DNA from: Stenotrophomonas tumulicola
GTDB taxonomy: Bacteria > Pseudomonadota > Gammaproteobacteria > Xanthomonadales > Xanthomonadaceae
DNA length: 64,000 nucleotides
Reading direction: 5' to 3'
NCBI RefSeq assembly: GCF_014117215.1
Contig: NZ_JACGXS010000001.1
Span: forward strand, 372,001-436,000
The notes under the pieces are model-generated. The model had not been told where the DNA came from. It did not search any database and was given only the letters and a program-made list of their open reading frames with translations. Made by a program: the position numbers and the translations under genes. Positions within the stretch are counted from its first letter, which is position 1; the number at the start of each line of letters is the position of its first letter. Positions 32,760 to 41,504 of the stretch are shown here, piece after piece.

Positions 32760-32893
32760 CGGATTCCGCTTTTTTTCTTACCGTGGTGGACGCACGGGAT
32801 GTGTCACAGGGCTGGGCGGGGGCGTTGAGCGGCATGGACGGCGCGCCGCGCCGTTCGCTGCCATCCCGGCAGGGCACTTGCGACGCGAAAGAG

Positions 32894-32912
32894 TTAGTAG
32901 TATTACTACTAA
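32894..32912 (+). promoter_or_regulatory. LexA operator (SOS box)
   Basis: TTAGTAGTATTACTACTAA is a 19-base palindrome around a central T and fits TTAG-N6-TACTA, the LexA site known from Xanthomonas and Xylella. It ends two bases before the lexA ATG, so LexA would repress its own gene by covering the start region. Confidence 0.88.
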
Positions 32913-32914
32913 CC

Positions 32915-33559
32915 ATGGACACCACGAACCTGACCGAGACCCAGCAGGCCATCCTGCAGATGATCGCCGATCGCATCGACGGCGACGGCGTGCCGCCATC
33001 GCAAACCGAGATCGCCCGCGCTTTTGGCTTCAAGGGGGTGCGTGCCGCGCAATACCACCTGGAGGCGCTGGAACAGGCCGGGGTGATCCGTCGCGTGCCG
33101 GGCCAGGCGCGCGGCATCCGCCTGGTGCAGGCATCGCCGGCCAGGCCGCTTGTCGCGCCGGATGTCGATGACAGCGTGCTGCGCCTGCCGGTGCTGGGGC
33201 GTGTTGCCGCCGGCCTGCCGATCGGCGCGGACATCGGCTCGGACGATTTCGTCGTGCTCGACCGGGTGTTCTTCTCGCCGGCACCGGATTACCTGCTGAA
33301 GGTGCAGGGCGATTCGATGATCGACGAAGGCATCTTCGACGGCGACCTGATCGGCGTGCACCGCACCCGTGACGCACGCACCGGGCAGATCGTGGTGGCG
33401 CGCATCGATGACGAGATCACCGTCAAGCTGCTGAAGATCGGCAAGGACCGCATCCGCCTGCTGCCGCGGAACCCGGATTACGCGCCGATCGAGGTGCTGC
33501 CGGACCAGGATTTCTCGATCGAAGGCCTGTATTGCGGCCTGTTGCGACCCAACCGATGA
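32915..33559 (+). CDS. lexA: SOS repressor LexA
   Basis: LexA represses the SOS regulon and cleaves itself when RecA is activated. The 214-residue protein has an N-terminal winged helix (residues 1-70, with PPSQTEIARAFGFKGVRAAQYHL as recognition region), the cleavage bond Ala99-Gly100 in RVAAGLPIG, and the Ser134 (GDSMID) and Lys171 (TVKLLK) dyad. The operator sits immediately upstream, leaving no space for a Shine-Dalgarno, so the mRNA may be leaderless or start may be further in. Confidence 0.95.
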   Translation: MDTTNLTETQQAILQMIADRIDGDGVPPSQTEIARAFGFKGVRAAQYHLEALEQAGVIRRVPGQARGIRLVQASPARPLVAPDVDDSVLRLPVLGRVAAGLPIGADIGSDDFVVLDRVFFSPAPDYLLKVQGDSMIDEGIFDGDLIGVHRTRDARTGQIVVARIDDEITVKLLKIGKDRIRLLPRNPDYAPIEVLPDQDFSIEGLYCGLLRPNR

Positions 33560-33712
33560 AAGTCCGGGGGCGGCTGCGGCTGACGTCTGCGGCGATAATG
33601 TTCGACTTGCCCGGCCTGCGTCTCACTCTGTGCGATGAGCGGCCGCTACAGTCCCCCCGAACCCGAGTTGACCACGATTAAAAAGATGACCACTTCCCCA
33701 AGGACCAAGACG

Positions 33713-34753
33713 ATGGACGAGAACAAGAAGCGCGCCCTGGCCGCCGCCCTGAGCCAGATTGAGAAGCAGTTCGGCAAGGGCTCGGTGATGCGCATGGGCG
33801 ACCGTGTTGTCGAACCCGTCGAGATCATTCCGACCGGTTCACTGATGCTGGATATCGCACTGGGAATCGGTGGCCTGCCCAAGGGGCGGGTGGTGGAAAT
33901 CTACGGCCCGGAATCCTCGGGCAAGACCACGCTGACCCTGCAGGCCATTGCCGAGTGCCAGAAAAAGGGCGGCACCGCGGCGTTCATCGATGCCGAGCAC
34001 GCCCTGGACCCGGTCTATGCCGCCAAGCTCGGTGTCAACGTGGACGACCTGCTGCTGTCGCAGCCCGATACCGGCGAACAGGCACTGGAAATCGCCGACA
34101 TGCTGGTGCGTTCCAATTCGGTGGACATCGTGGTGGTCGATTCGGTTGCCGCATTGACCCCGAAGGCGGAAATCGAAGGCGAAATGGGCGACCAGCTGCC
34201 GGGCCTGCAGGCCCGCCTGATGAGCCAGGCACTGCGCAAGCTGACCGGCAACATCAAGCGCTCCAACACGCTGGTGGTGTTCATCAACCAGTTGCGCCAC
34301 AAGATCGGCGTGATGATGCCGGGCCAGAGCCCGGAAGTGACCACCGGCGGCAACGCGCTGAAGTTCTACGCTTCGGTGCGCCTGGATATCCGTCGTATCG
34401 GTGCGATCAAGAAGGGCGATGAGATCATCGGCAACCAGACCAAGATCAAGGTGGTCAAGAACAAGCTGGCGCCCCCGTTCAAGCAGGTCATCACTGAAAT
34501 CCTGTACGGCGAGGGCATCAGCCGTGAAGGCGAGCTGATCGACATGGGCGTGGAAGCCAAGCTGGTCGACAAGGCCGGTGCCTGGTACAGCTACGGTGAA
34601 GAGCGCATCGGCCAGGGCAAGGACAACGCCCGTGGTTACCTGCGCGACAACCCGCAGGTGGCCGCCAAGCTGGAAGCCGAACTGCGCGAGAAGTTCCAGC
34701 CGGCCGAAGCGCCCAAGGAAGCTGGCGACGAAGACGACGCTGAAGAAGCGTGA
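33713..34753 (+). CDS. recA: Recombinase RecA
   Basis: RecA forms filaments on single-stranded DNA for strand exchange and triggers LexA cleavage. The 346-residue protein has the Walker A motif GPESSGKTT near 66-74, [21 protein letters not shown], loop L1, and [24 protein letters not shown] in the L2 region. The acidic tail ends [11 protein letters not shown] 33713 with AAGGACC upstream is preferred over upstream in-frame ATGs. No LexA-type palindrome is visible in the 153 bases before it, so SOS control may come by read-through from lexA. Confidence 0.97.
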   Translation: MDENKKRALAAALSQIEKQFGKGSVMRMGDRVVEPVEIIPTGSLMLDIALGIGGLPKGRVVEIYGPESSGKTTLTLQAIAECQKKGGTAAFIDAEHALDPVYAAKLGVNVDDLLLSQPDTGEQALEIADMLVRSNSVDIVVVDSVAALTPKAEIEGEMGDQLPGLQARLMSQALRKLTGNIKRSNTLVVFINQLRHKIGVMMPGQSPEVTTGGNALKFYASVRLDIRRIGAIKKGDEIIGNQTKIKVVKNKLAPPFKQVITEILYGEGISREGELIDMGVEAKLVDKAGAWYSYGEERIGQGKDNARGYLRDNPQVAAKLEAELREKFQPAEAPKEAGDEDDAEEA

Positions 34754-34759
34754 GAAATG

Positions 34760-34805
34760 CTGTGGGGCAGGGCGGCGCCGTCAGTGACGTCGCCCTGCTC
34801 CACAG
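34760..34805 (+). terminator. recA-recX intergenic hairpin (partial terminator)
   Basis: CTGTGGGGCAGGGCG at 34760-34774 pairs with CGCCCTGCTCCACAG at 34791-34805, 15 bp with one G-U pair. No U-run follows. It lies six bases after recA and may limit read-through into recX, as the hairpin between these genes does in E. coli. Confidence 0.6.
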
Positions 34806-34865
34806 GCTTGTTGCATGCCCGCACGCGGGGATGGCGTCAAGGATGACGCAATTGAAGGGAACGAC

Positions 34866-35360
34866 ATGCACGATGAACCGGAACCGCCGTCCTCCGGACG
34901 CAAACGCCGACGACCGGAACAGACGCCATTGCAGCGGGCACTTGGCCTGCTGGTTCGCCGCGAGCATTCGCGCAAGGAACTGGGGCGCAAACTGGTCGCG
35001 CGCGGCATCGAGCCGGAGCAGGCGCAGGCAGCCGTCGATCGGCTGGCCAGCGAGGGGTGGCAGGACGATGAGCGTTTTGCCGAAACCCTGGTGCGCAATC
35101 GCGCCAACAGCGGTTACGGGCCACGACACATCCTGGCCGAGCTGGGTACCCATGGCCTGGACAGCGATGCGGTAGCGGCCGCGATGGCCAGCTACGAGGG
35201 CGACTTCCTGCACAATGCGCGCGACCTGGTGCAGCGCCGGTTTGGCGAGGAAGGGCCACAGGACCTGCCACAACGGCGCAAGGCTGCCGACCTGTTGGCC
35301 CGTCGCGGATTCGATGGCGACACCATCCGCCGTGCGACCCGCTTCGACCCAGAGGACTGA
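34866..35360 (+). CDS. recX: RecA regulator RecX
   Basis: RecX binds and shortens RecA filaments. The 164-residue protein starts at ATG 34866 with AAGGGAACGAC upstream. After a basic N-terminal tail ([13 protein letters not shown]) it has three-helix repeats: [56 protein letters not shown] and [20 protein letters not shown]. The recA-recX-alaS-csrA order matches E. coli. Confidence 0.93.
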   Translation: MHDEPEPPSSGRKRRRPEQTPLQRALGLLVRREHSRKELGRKLVARGIEPEQAQAAVDRLASEGWQDDERFAETLVRNRANSGYGPRHILAELGTHGLDSDAVAAAMASYEGDFLHNARDLVQRRFGEEGPQDLPQRRKAADLLARRGFDGDTIRRATRFDPED

Positions 35361-35384
35361 GCGCCTCGGGCCTGATACCCTTCA

Positions 35385-35406
35385 GGGTTTCGGAGGTCCG
35401 AAACCC
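35385..35406 (+). promoter_or_regulatory. Hairpin in the alaS leader
   Basis: GGGTTTCGG-AGGT-CCGAAACCC is a perfect 9-bp stem with a four-base loop, 24 bases after recX and 59 bases before alaS. It lacks a U-run. An attenuator or RNA-stability role is possible. Confidence 0.45.
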
Positions 35407-35465
35407 GACCCTGGCCAGTGTGGCCGGTGGCGGTTGTTCCTCCGGCCCGCAGACTGCCAGCCCCC

Positions 35466-38114
35466 ATGAACGCACCCGCCAAATTCACCACCTCCCAGAT
35501 CCGCAGCGACTTCCTTGAGTTCTTCAAGGGCAAGGGCCACACCATCGTGCCGTCGGCACCCCTGGTGCCCGGCAATGACCCGACCCTGTTGTTCACCAAT
35601 TCGGGCATGGTCCAGTTCAAGGACGTGTTCCTGGGCGCGGAAAAGCGCAGCTACGTGCGCGCGGCCGACGTCCAGCGCTGCCTGCGCGCGGGCGGCAAGC
35701 ACAACGACCTGGACCAGGTGGGTTATACCGCCCGCCATCACACCTTCTTCGAAATGCTGGGCAACTGGTCCTTCGGCGACTACTTCAAGAAGGACGCCAT
35801 CGCCTGGGCCTGGGAACTGTTGACGCAGGTCTGGAAGCTGCCGGCCGAGCGCCTGCTGGTCACTGTCTACCAGACCGATGACGAGGCCTACGCGTTGTGG
35901 CGCGACATGGTCGGGATCCCGGAAGAGCGGATCGTGCGCATTGGCGACAACAAGGGCGCGCCGTTCGCCTCGGACAATTTCTGGCAGATGGCCGAGACCG
36001 GTCCGTGCGGGCCCTGCACCGAAATCTTCTACGACCATGGCGACCACATTGCCGGCGGTCCCCCGGGTTCGCCGGATGAAGACGGCGATCGCTTCATCGA
36101 GATATGGAACCTGGTCTTCATGCAGTTCGACCGCCAGCCCGATGGCACGCTGGTTCCGTTGCCGGCACCGTGCGTGGATACCGGCATGGGCCTGGAGCGG
36201 CTGGCCGCGATCCTGCAGCACGTGCATACCAATTACGAGATCGACCTGTTCCAGGCGCTGATCCGCAAGGCCAGCGAGCTGACCGGCATGGCCGACCTGG
36301 AGAACAAGTCGCTGCGCGTGATCGCCGACCACATCCGCGCCTGCTCGTTCCTGATCGTCGACGGCGTATTGCCATCCAACGAGGGCCGTGGCTATGTGCT
36401 GCGTCGTATCATCCGCCGCGCGCTGCGCCATGGCTGGATGCTGGGCGTGCGCCAGCCGTTCTTCAGCGGCCTGGTGCCGACCCTGGTGGAACAGATGGCA
36501 CAGGCCTACCCGGAGTTGGCCGTAGCCGCCGACACCGTCACCCGTGCGCTGCGCGCCGAGGAAGAGCGCTTCGCCGAGACACTCGATGCCGGCATGAAGA
36601 TCTTCGAGGATGTCGCTGCCAAGGCAACCGGCGGCGTGATCCCGGGAGTTGACGCGTTCCGCCTGTACGACACCTATGGCTTCCCGCTGGACCTGACCGC
36701 TGACATCGCGCGCGAACGCCAGATGACCGTGGACACCGACGGTTTCGACGCGGCGATGGAGCAACAGCGCGAGACCGCGCGTGCGGCTGGCAAGTTCGGT
36801 GGCGGCGTGAGCCTGCCGGCGGACCTGGTGGCCACGCTGGAGCCGACCGTGTTCCAGGGCTATGACGCGCTGCAGGCCGATGGCCTGCGTGTGGTGGCAC
36901 TGTTGAAGGACGGTCGCCCGGCGCAGTCCGTGCAGGCCGGCGATGCCGTGATCGTGCTGACCGACAGGACGCCTTTCTATGCCGAGTCCGGTGGCCAGGT
37001 GGGCGACACCGGCCTGCTGTCGGGCAATGGCGCGCGCGTTCTGGTGTCCGATACCCAGAAGTTCGCTGGCCAGTTCCACGGCCATGTGGGCACGCTGGCC
37101 GAGGGCAGGCTGGAAATCGGTGACCTGCTTTCCGGCGAAGTCGATGCACAACGCCGCGGCACCACCATCCTCAACCATTCGGCTACCCATCTGCTGCATG
37201 CGGCGTTGCGCGAAGTGCTGGGCACCCACGTGCAGCAGAAGGGCTCGCTGGTCGCACCGGACCGGCTGCGCTTTGACTTCTCGCATTTCCAGCCGATCAC
37301 CGCCGGAGAGCTGGCGATCATCGAGCGCAAGGTGAACCAGCAGGTGCGCGCCAACAACGCTGTCGAAGTGCACAACATGGGCATGCAGGAAGCGCTGGAT
37401 TTCGGTGCCATGGCGCTGTTCGGCGAGAAGTATGGCGAACACGTGCGCGTGCTGAGGATGGGGGACTACTCGACCGAACTGTGTGGTGGCACGCATGTCA
37501 GCCGTACTGGCGACATCGGCCTGTTCAAGATCACCTCCGAAGGCGGCGTGTCAGCGGGTGTGCGGCGCATCGAGGCGGTCACCGGCCAGGGCGCGCTGGA
37601 CTACGTGGATGCCGAGGAGGCCCGCCTGGCGGAAGCCGCCAGCCTGCTGGGTGGCAGCGCGACCGACGTGGTCGACAAGATCCGGGCGCAGGCGTTGCGC
37701 CAGAAGCAGCTGGAACGTGAGCTGGAGTCGCTGAAGGCGAAGCTGGCAGCCGGAGCAACGGCGGACCTGTCCTCGCAGGCGGTCGACGTATCTGGCGTGA
37801 AGGTGCTCGCTGCGCGGCTGGAAGGCTTTGACGCCAAAGCCCTGCGCGAGGCCGTGGATCGCCTGAAGCAGCAACTGGGCGATGCGGTGATCCTGCTGGC
37901 CGGTACCCAGGACGGCAAGGCCGCCCTGGTGGCCGGGGTGAACGGCAGTGCAATGGGCCGGGTCAAGGCCGGGGAACTGTTGGCCCATGTTGCCAGTCAG
38001 ATTGGTGGCAAGGGCGGCGGTCGCCCGGATCTCGCCCAGGGTGGTGGTGAGGACGGGCCCGCCCTTGCCTCCGCACTGGCGGCCACCATCGACTGGGTCC
38101 GGTCGCACCTGTGA
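35466..38114 (+). CDS. alaS: Alanyl-tRNA synthetase
   Basis: The 882-residue enzyme charges tRNA-Ala. It has class II motifs in the N-terminal catalytic domain ([64 protein letters not shown]-like [10 protein letters not shown]), the tRNA-recognition region, an editing domain with the zinc motif [12 protein letters not shown] and [13 protein letters not shown], and a C-terminal coiled-coil C-Ala domain ending in [14 protein letters not shown]. Standard length. Confidence 0.97.
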   Translation: MNAPAKFTTSQIRSDFLEFFKGKGHTIVPSAPLVPGNDPTLLFTNSGMVQFKDVFLGAEKRSYVRAADVQRCLRAGGKHNDLDQVGYTARHHTFFEMLGNWSFGDYFKKDAIAWAWELLTQVWKLPAERLLVTVYQTDDEAYALWRDMVGIPEERIVRIGDNKGAPFASDNFWQMAETGPCGPCTEIFYDHGDHIAGGPPGSPDEDGDRFIEIWNLVFMQFDRQPDGTLVPLPAPCVDTGMGLERLAAILQHVHTNYEIDLFQALIRKASELTGMADLENKSLRVIADHIRACSFLIVDGVLPSNEGRGYVLRRIIRRALRHGWMLGVRQPFFSGLVPTLVEQMAQAYPELAVAADTVTRALRAEEERFAETLDAGMKIFEDVAAKATGGVIPGVDAFRLYDTYGFPLDLTADIARERQMTVDTDGFDAAMEQQRETARAAGKFGGGVSLPADLVATLEPTVFQGYDALQADGLRVVALLKDGRPAQSVQAGDAVIVLTDRTPFYAESGGQVGDTGLLSGNGARVLVSDTQKFAGQFHGHVGTLAEGRLEIGDLLSGEVDAQRRGTTILNHSATHLLHAALREVLGTHVQQKGSLVAPDRLRFDFSHFQPITAGELAIIERKVNQQVRANNAVEVHNMGMQEALDFGAMALFGEKYGEHVRVLRMGDYSTELCGGTHVSRTGDIGLFKITSEGGVSAGVRRIEAVTGQGALDYVDAEEARLAEAASLLGGSATDVVDKIRAQALRQKQLERELESLKAKLAAGATADLSSQAVDVSGVKVLAARLEGFDAKALREAVDRLKQQLGDAVILLAGTQDGKAALVAGVNGSAMGRVKAGELLAHVASQIGGKGGGRPDLAQGGGEDGPALASALAATIDWVRSHL

Positions 38115-38124
38115 TGAACTGCAA

Positions 38125-38153
38125 CCCTCCCGCGCCTTGTGGCGACGGGAGGG
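38125..38153 (+). terminator. Hairpin after alaS
   Basis: CCCTCCCG...CGGGAGGG encloses an inner CGCC-TTGT-GGCG stem, 11 bases after the alaS stop. A T-rich run appears only later (ATCTTTTTCCC), so termination may be incomplete and csrA may be partly co-transcribed. Confidence 0.55.
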
Positions 38154-38262
38154 CTGGCAGTACCATTGGTAATCTTTTTCCCTTTGTCGTGGGGCGGACC
38201 GTGATGGAACGCCAAGCCGGTGGGGGATACCCTTCCACACGGTTCCATGGAGAAATTCAAAA

Positions 38263-38472
38263 ATGTTGATCTTGACTCGCCGCGTAGGCGAAACCCTGAT
38301 GATCGGTGACTCGGTCAGCGTGACCGTCCTGGGCGTCAAGGGCAATCAGGTTCGTATCGGCATCACTGCGCCGAAGGACGTGGCCGTCCACCGCGAAGAA
38401 ATCTACCAGCGCATCCAGGATGGTACCGATAAAGGCAACGTCGGCAGCGGCAGCGAAAATTCCGCAGATTAA
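38263..38472 (+). CDS. csrA: Carbon storage regulator CsrA (RsmA)
   Basis: CsrA dimers bind GGA motifs in mRNA leaders and repress or stabilise them. The 69-residue protein begins [33 protein letters not shown] in family fashion with the RNA-contacting Leu4/Arg7 region, then [16 protein letters not shown] with Val42 and Arg44 equivalents. The tail [16 protein letters not shown] is group specific. It follows alaS and precedes tRNA-Ser, as in E. coli. Confidence 0.97.
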   Translation: MLILTRRVGETLMIGDSVSVTVLGVKGNQVRIGITAPKDVAVHREEIYQRIQDGTDKGNVGSGSENSAD

Positions 38473-38475
38473 GGC

Positions 38476-38505
38476 TTTACCTTCCAGCGTGAAAAACGCT
38501 ATTAT
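38476..38505 (+). promoter_or_regulatory. Promoter of tRNA-Ser
   Basis: TTTACC at 38476-38481 and TATTAT at 38500-38505 are 18 bases apart. Transcription would start about 40 bases before the tRNA. A small hairpin AGCGT-GAAAA-ACGCT overlaps the spacer and could also end csrA mRNA. Confidence 0.6.
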
Positions 38506-38552
38506 TCGCGTCCCCGCTGAGGAGTAGTCATCCAACAGCGGCAGTAAACCCC

Positions 38553-38645
38553 GGAGCGATGCCCGAGTGGCTGAAGGGGCTCCCCTGCTAAGGGAGTATA
38601 GGGTCAAAAGCTCTATCGAGGGTTCGAATCCCTCTCGCTCCGCCA
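38553..38645 (+). tRNA. tRNA-Ser(GCU)
   Basis: The acceptor stem GGAGCGA pairs with TCGCTCC, followed by G and an encoded CCA. The anticodon stem-loop CTCCC-CTGCTAA-GGGAG gives GCU at 38587-38589, reading AGC and AGU. A long variable arm follows and the T-loop reads GGTTCGAATCC. It stands directly after csrA and has its own terminator. Confidence 0.97.
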
Positions 38646-38654
38646 GATGACGAG

Positions 38655-38689
38655 AAACGCCCGCAGATCAGCGATCTGCGGGCGTTTTT
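38655..38689 (+). terminator. Intrinsic terminator of tRNA-Ser
   Basis: CGCCCGCAGATC-AGC-GATCTGCGGGCG is a perfect 12-bp stem, extended to 15 by flanking AAA/TTT, and ends in TTTTT. It lies ten bases after the tRNA. Confidence 0.92.
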
Positions 38690-38743
38690 CTTTGTCGCAT
38701 GCCCGGCCGGCCAGGCAACACACCGCCAGTGCCAGCGTCGCGG

Positions 38744-39790
38744 TTACTCCAGTACTTCCAGCGTATCGACGACACGCACGCCGGAGGCCTGTCCCAGCCA
38801 CGCGTCGAACCATGGCTTGTGGGAATTGCCGACCACGCTCAGCACGCGCTGGCCCGGCCGGTCGCGTACGGTTTCCAGGATGTTGGCCACCATGCGCAGG
38901 TTGCGGATCTCCCAGCCGTTGACCCATATCTGTGGATAGTGCCCGGCGGACGGGGTCTGCAGCGCCGTGCGCACGTTGCTGGCGGCCATGAAAGCCTGGG
39001 TATCGGGGGCATTGAGCATGCGGTACAGCGGCAGCAGGTCATCGCCGGCCATCAGCGCCTTCTCGCGCGCGATCAGTGCCTGCATCCGTGGCTTGTTCTT
39101 GTCCCATGCCTGCTGGACGCCGTCGGCGAAGGCCTTGAGGTCGGCGACGCGGTGTGCGCCGCCGGTGTAATCGTCGACCGGATGGACGCGTGGCAGTCCC
39201 AGCCGCGCGGCAAGGCGTGCAGCGATCTGGATGCTTTCGTCGCTGCGCCTGCCGACGTCCTGCAACTGCTGCACCAGGGCCGGGTCCAGACCGTCGCCGG
39301 CGTGCCGCTCGGCGGCATCAAGCTGCAGCCACTGCACGTAGGCTGACGCACGCTCGCCTGCGGCCAGCAAGGTGGCGGCCAGGCGCCGGCGTTCGGCCGG
39401 GGAGGGCGCCTGCGGCCAGGTTGCCAACAGACGGTCGGCCTCGGCACGCGCAGCGGGCATGTCCAGTCCGGTTGCCGCCTGCGCCTGCGCCGGTGCCTTG
39501 CAGTCATCGCCGTAGACGCTGGGGTGGCGCAGCAGCATGTCGCACTGCTCGCCGCTCACCGCTTCGATGGTGATCACCGTCGGCTTGAAGGCGGCCAGCT
39601 TGTCCAGCAGAGGCTCCAGGGTGGTGGCCCGGAACTCCTTGTGTTCGGAAAGGTGCACGCTGCCCAGCACCATCACCTCGGTTCGTGGCCCGGGCATCCC
39701 TTCGTCCAGCGCCGCGACATCCACCTGTGCCTGTGCGCCGAGCGGGGCCAGCAGGGCGACCCATGCCCACCAATTGCAACGATGCTTCAT
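38744..39790 (-). CDS. Exported DUF5694-like protein, unknown function
   Basis: A 348-residue protein with a signal peptide (MKHRCNWWAWVALLAPLGAQAQ) and a mature domain that opens EVMVLGSVHLSEHKEF and PTVITIEAVSGEQC. This GS/TxH...P..I.IE pattern is that of TraB/PrgY/DUF5694 proteins, a possible hydrolase fold with His and Glu ligands. The C-terminus has VLSVVGNSHKPWFDAWL, with another conserved-looking His. Assignment rests on motifs only. A good ribosome binding site (AGAGGGG) precedes ATG 39790. Confidence 0.6.
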   Translation of the reverse strand: MKHRCNWWAWVALLAPLGAQAQVDVAALDEGMPGPRTEVMVLGSVHLSEHKEFRATTLEPLLDKLAAFKPTVITIEAVSGEQCDMLLRHPSVYGDDCKAPAQAQAATGLDMPAARAEADRLLATWPQAPSPAERRRLAATLLAAGERASAYVQWLQLDAAERHAGDGLDPALVQQLQDVGRRSDESIQIAARLAARLGLPRVHPVDDYTGGAHRVADLKAFADGVQQAWDKNKPRMQALIAREKALMAGDDLLPLYRMLNAPDTQAFMAASNVRTALQTPSAGHYPQIWVNGWEIRNLRMVANILETVRDRPGQRVLSVVGNSHKPWFDAWLGQASGVRVVDTLEVLE

Positions 39791-39900
39791 GCGGCACCCC
39801 TCTGTCCCTGTGATGGCTGTCATTGAAGCAGCTTGCCGGGGATGCTCAAGGTGCGTTCGGCAGGGTGACCAATGACCCATTCCGCGCAGGCGCCGCTGCT

Positions 39901-40539
39901 TCAGTCGCCGGTCTGCGCATGTGGTGCCTGTACGGGTTTGGACTGGGGCGAATCTTTCTGGCGCAGGAAGATGGTCAACACCACCAGTGCCAGTACGGCA
40001 AGGAACTCACTCTGCCAGTTCTGCATGGATTCGAACCAGAATGAGCTGCTGCCCAGATGCTCGCACAGGCTGGGTGGCGGCAGGCCCAGCAGTCGCTGCT
40101 GGGCTTGTTCAGCGCGCCAGCTGCCCAGTGCGTGCAGGCTGAAACTGAGCAGGAACAAGGCGGCGAAGGCCAGCGCCAGCGAATGTTCGTACAGTTTCAA
40201 CCAGGGGCCTCCCTTGCGCACCGGCAGCGGTGCAGGGCCATCGTCGATGCGGGCCTGTTCCTGTGCCGGGTCCAGTGGACGCGATTCGGCCGAACCGCGT
40301 TGGCGCAGCACCACCGTCAGCAGGACATACATGCCCATCTGCAGGAACTCGCTTTCCCAGTTTTCGAAGGTGGCGCTGATGAAGTGGCCGCTGCATAGAT
40401 AAGCCAGTGCATCCAGCGGTGCGGCGCCATGCAGCACCAGGTCCTGGTTGTGCACGCGGAACCCGGCCACGGCTTGGCCGGCCAGGAACAGCAGGAACAG
40501 GCCCAGCAGGACCAGTGACAGCCCATTGCGCTTCCACAC
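39901..40539 (-). CDS. DUF6766-like membrane protein with internal duplication
   Basis: A 212-residue membrane protein started at GTG 40539 (GAGG seven bases upstream). It consists of two similar halves, each with a hydrophobic helix, a NWxSEFL motif (N60 and N174), a second helix ending LTxxLRQ, and a SxxSxP tail: NWESEFLQMGMYVLLTVVLR and NWQSEFLAVLALVVLTIFLR. The family name is assigned from memory; no function is known to me. Confidence 0.7.
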   Translation of the reverse strand: MWKRNGLSLVLLGLFLLFLAGQAVAGFRVHNQDLVLHGAAPLDALAYLCSGHFISATFENWESEFLQMGMYVLLTVVLRQRGSAESRPLDPAQEQARIDDGPAPLPVRKGGPWLKLYEHSLALAFAALFLLSFSLHALGSWRAEQAQQRLLGLPPPSLCEHLGSSSFWFESMQNWQSEFLAVLALVVLTIFLRQKDSPQSKPVQAPHAQTGD

Positions 40540-40664
40540 GGCATGCCTCGCTTGGCAGGTGGCAGGGCCTGCAAAGGTGCCCCGCAGGCCCGGCAAGGCG
40601 TCGTGAAACCGCACTGCACGAAGGCCGGAAGCAGCGGGACGATGCCCCGCTGCTTCCGGCCGGA

Positions 40665-41366
40665 TCACAACGGCAGGTCGAACACCAGTACTTCCGCGTC
40701 GTGGCCGTTTTCGAGGGTCAGCTGTGCCTCGTCGGCCAACTGCAGCGCATCGCCCGCATCCAGGGTGACGCCATTGACCTGCAACTGGCCACGCGCCACC
40801 TGCACGTAGGCACCGCGTCCCGGGGCCAGCGTGTGCTGCAGGCGATTGTCGCCGTCCAGGATCGTGGCGAAGATGCGCGCGTCCTGGTGGATCGACAACG
40901 AGCCGTCAGCCCCGTCCGGCGAGACGATCAGGCGCAGTTGGCCGCGCTTGGATGCCGGGCTGAAGTTGGCTTCCTGGTAGGACGGTGCGATGCCCTGCTG
41001 GTCCGGGAACAGCCAGATCTGCAGGAAATGCACCCGCTCGTCGGCGGAATGGTTGAACTCGCTGTGGCTGACGCCGCTGCCGGCGCTCATGCGCTGCACA
41101 TCGCCATAACGCAGCACCGAGCCGGTGCCCATCGAGTCCTTGTGCTCCAGCGCACCGTCGAGCACGTAGGAGACGATCTCCATGTTGCTGTGGCTGTGGG
41201 TACCGAAACCCTGGCCGCCGATCACCTTGTCTTCGTTGATGACCCGCAGCGGACCGAAGCTCATGTAACGCGGGTCATGGTAGTTGGCGAAGGAGAAGGT
41301 ATGCATGGAGTCCAGCCAGCCATGGTTGGCCTTGCCGCGGGTGGCGCTCTTACGGATCCGGATCAT
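40665..41366 (-). CDS. Pirin-family protein (YhaK/YhhW type)
   Basis: A bicupin of 233 residues, possibly a quercetinase-like dioxygenase or redox sensor. The N-terminal cupin has THSHSNMEIVSYVLDGALEHKDSMG with the His-x-His...His...Glu-like metal ligands, then RMSAGSGVSHSEFNHS; the second cupin is degenerate. A strong ribosome binding site (AAGGAGAGCCACC) precedes ATG 41366. It is divergent from a LysR regulator, a common pairing for pirin genes. Confidence 0.9.
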   Translation of the reverse strand: MIRIRKSATRGKANHGWLDSMHTFSFANYHDPRYMSFGPLRVINEDKVIGGQGFGTHSHSNMEIVSYVLDGALEHKDSMGTGSVLRYGDVQRMSAGSGVSHSEFNHSADERVHFLQIWLFPDQQGIAPSYQEANFSPASKRGQLRLIVSPDGADGSLSIHQDARIFATILDGDNRLQHTLAPGRGAYVQVARGQLQVNGVTLDAGDALQLADEAQLTLENGHDAEVLVFDLPL

Positions 41367-41491
41367 GGTGGCTCTCCTTGTTCGATGGTTTCGATTTGGG
41401 GTGTGGCCCGTTCTGGACCGTGTTTCCCCGTTGGAAGGAAGTATCCGCTTGCCCTTCGGGTTTGAAAAACGGATAGTTTTGCAAGCCATCA

Positions 41492-41504
41492 TCGAAAAAT
41501 TCGA
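41492..41504. promoter_or_regulatory. Palindrome in the pirin-LysR gap (candidate operator)
   Basis: TCGAAAAATTCGA is a palindrome with T-N11-A form, the usual shape of a LysR-type site, and it abuts the LysR start codon. A second TTCGAT-rich stretch (GTTCGATGGTTTCGATT) lies near the pirin start at about 41380. Autoregulation and pirin control are plausible. Confidence 0.4.

Larger units (their letters stand above)
32468..32893. other. Intergenic region ubiB-lexA, no gene, mosaic of repeats
   Basis: This 426-base stretch has no convincing gene. It contains a 27-bp inverted repeat (32527-32635), a SMAG dimer (32685-32759) and, at 32811-32845, a partial copy of the sequence next to the right arm, inverted (GGGGGCGTTGAGCG followed by ATGGACGGCGCG-like sequence). 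The lexA promoter must lie in its last 80 bases. Confidence 0.7.

Noticed and set aside
35382..37496. A 704-codon frame antisense to alaS
   Set aside because: It is the mirror frame of the synthetase gene, with no ribosome binding site or recognisable domain.
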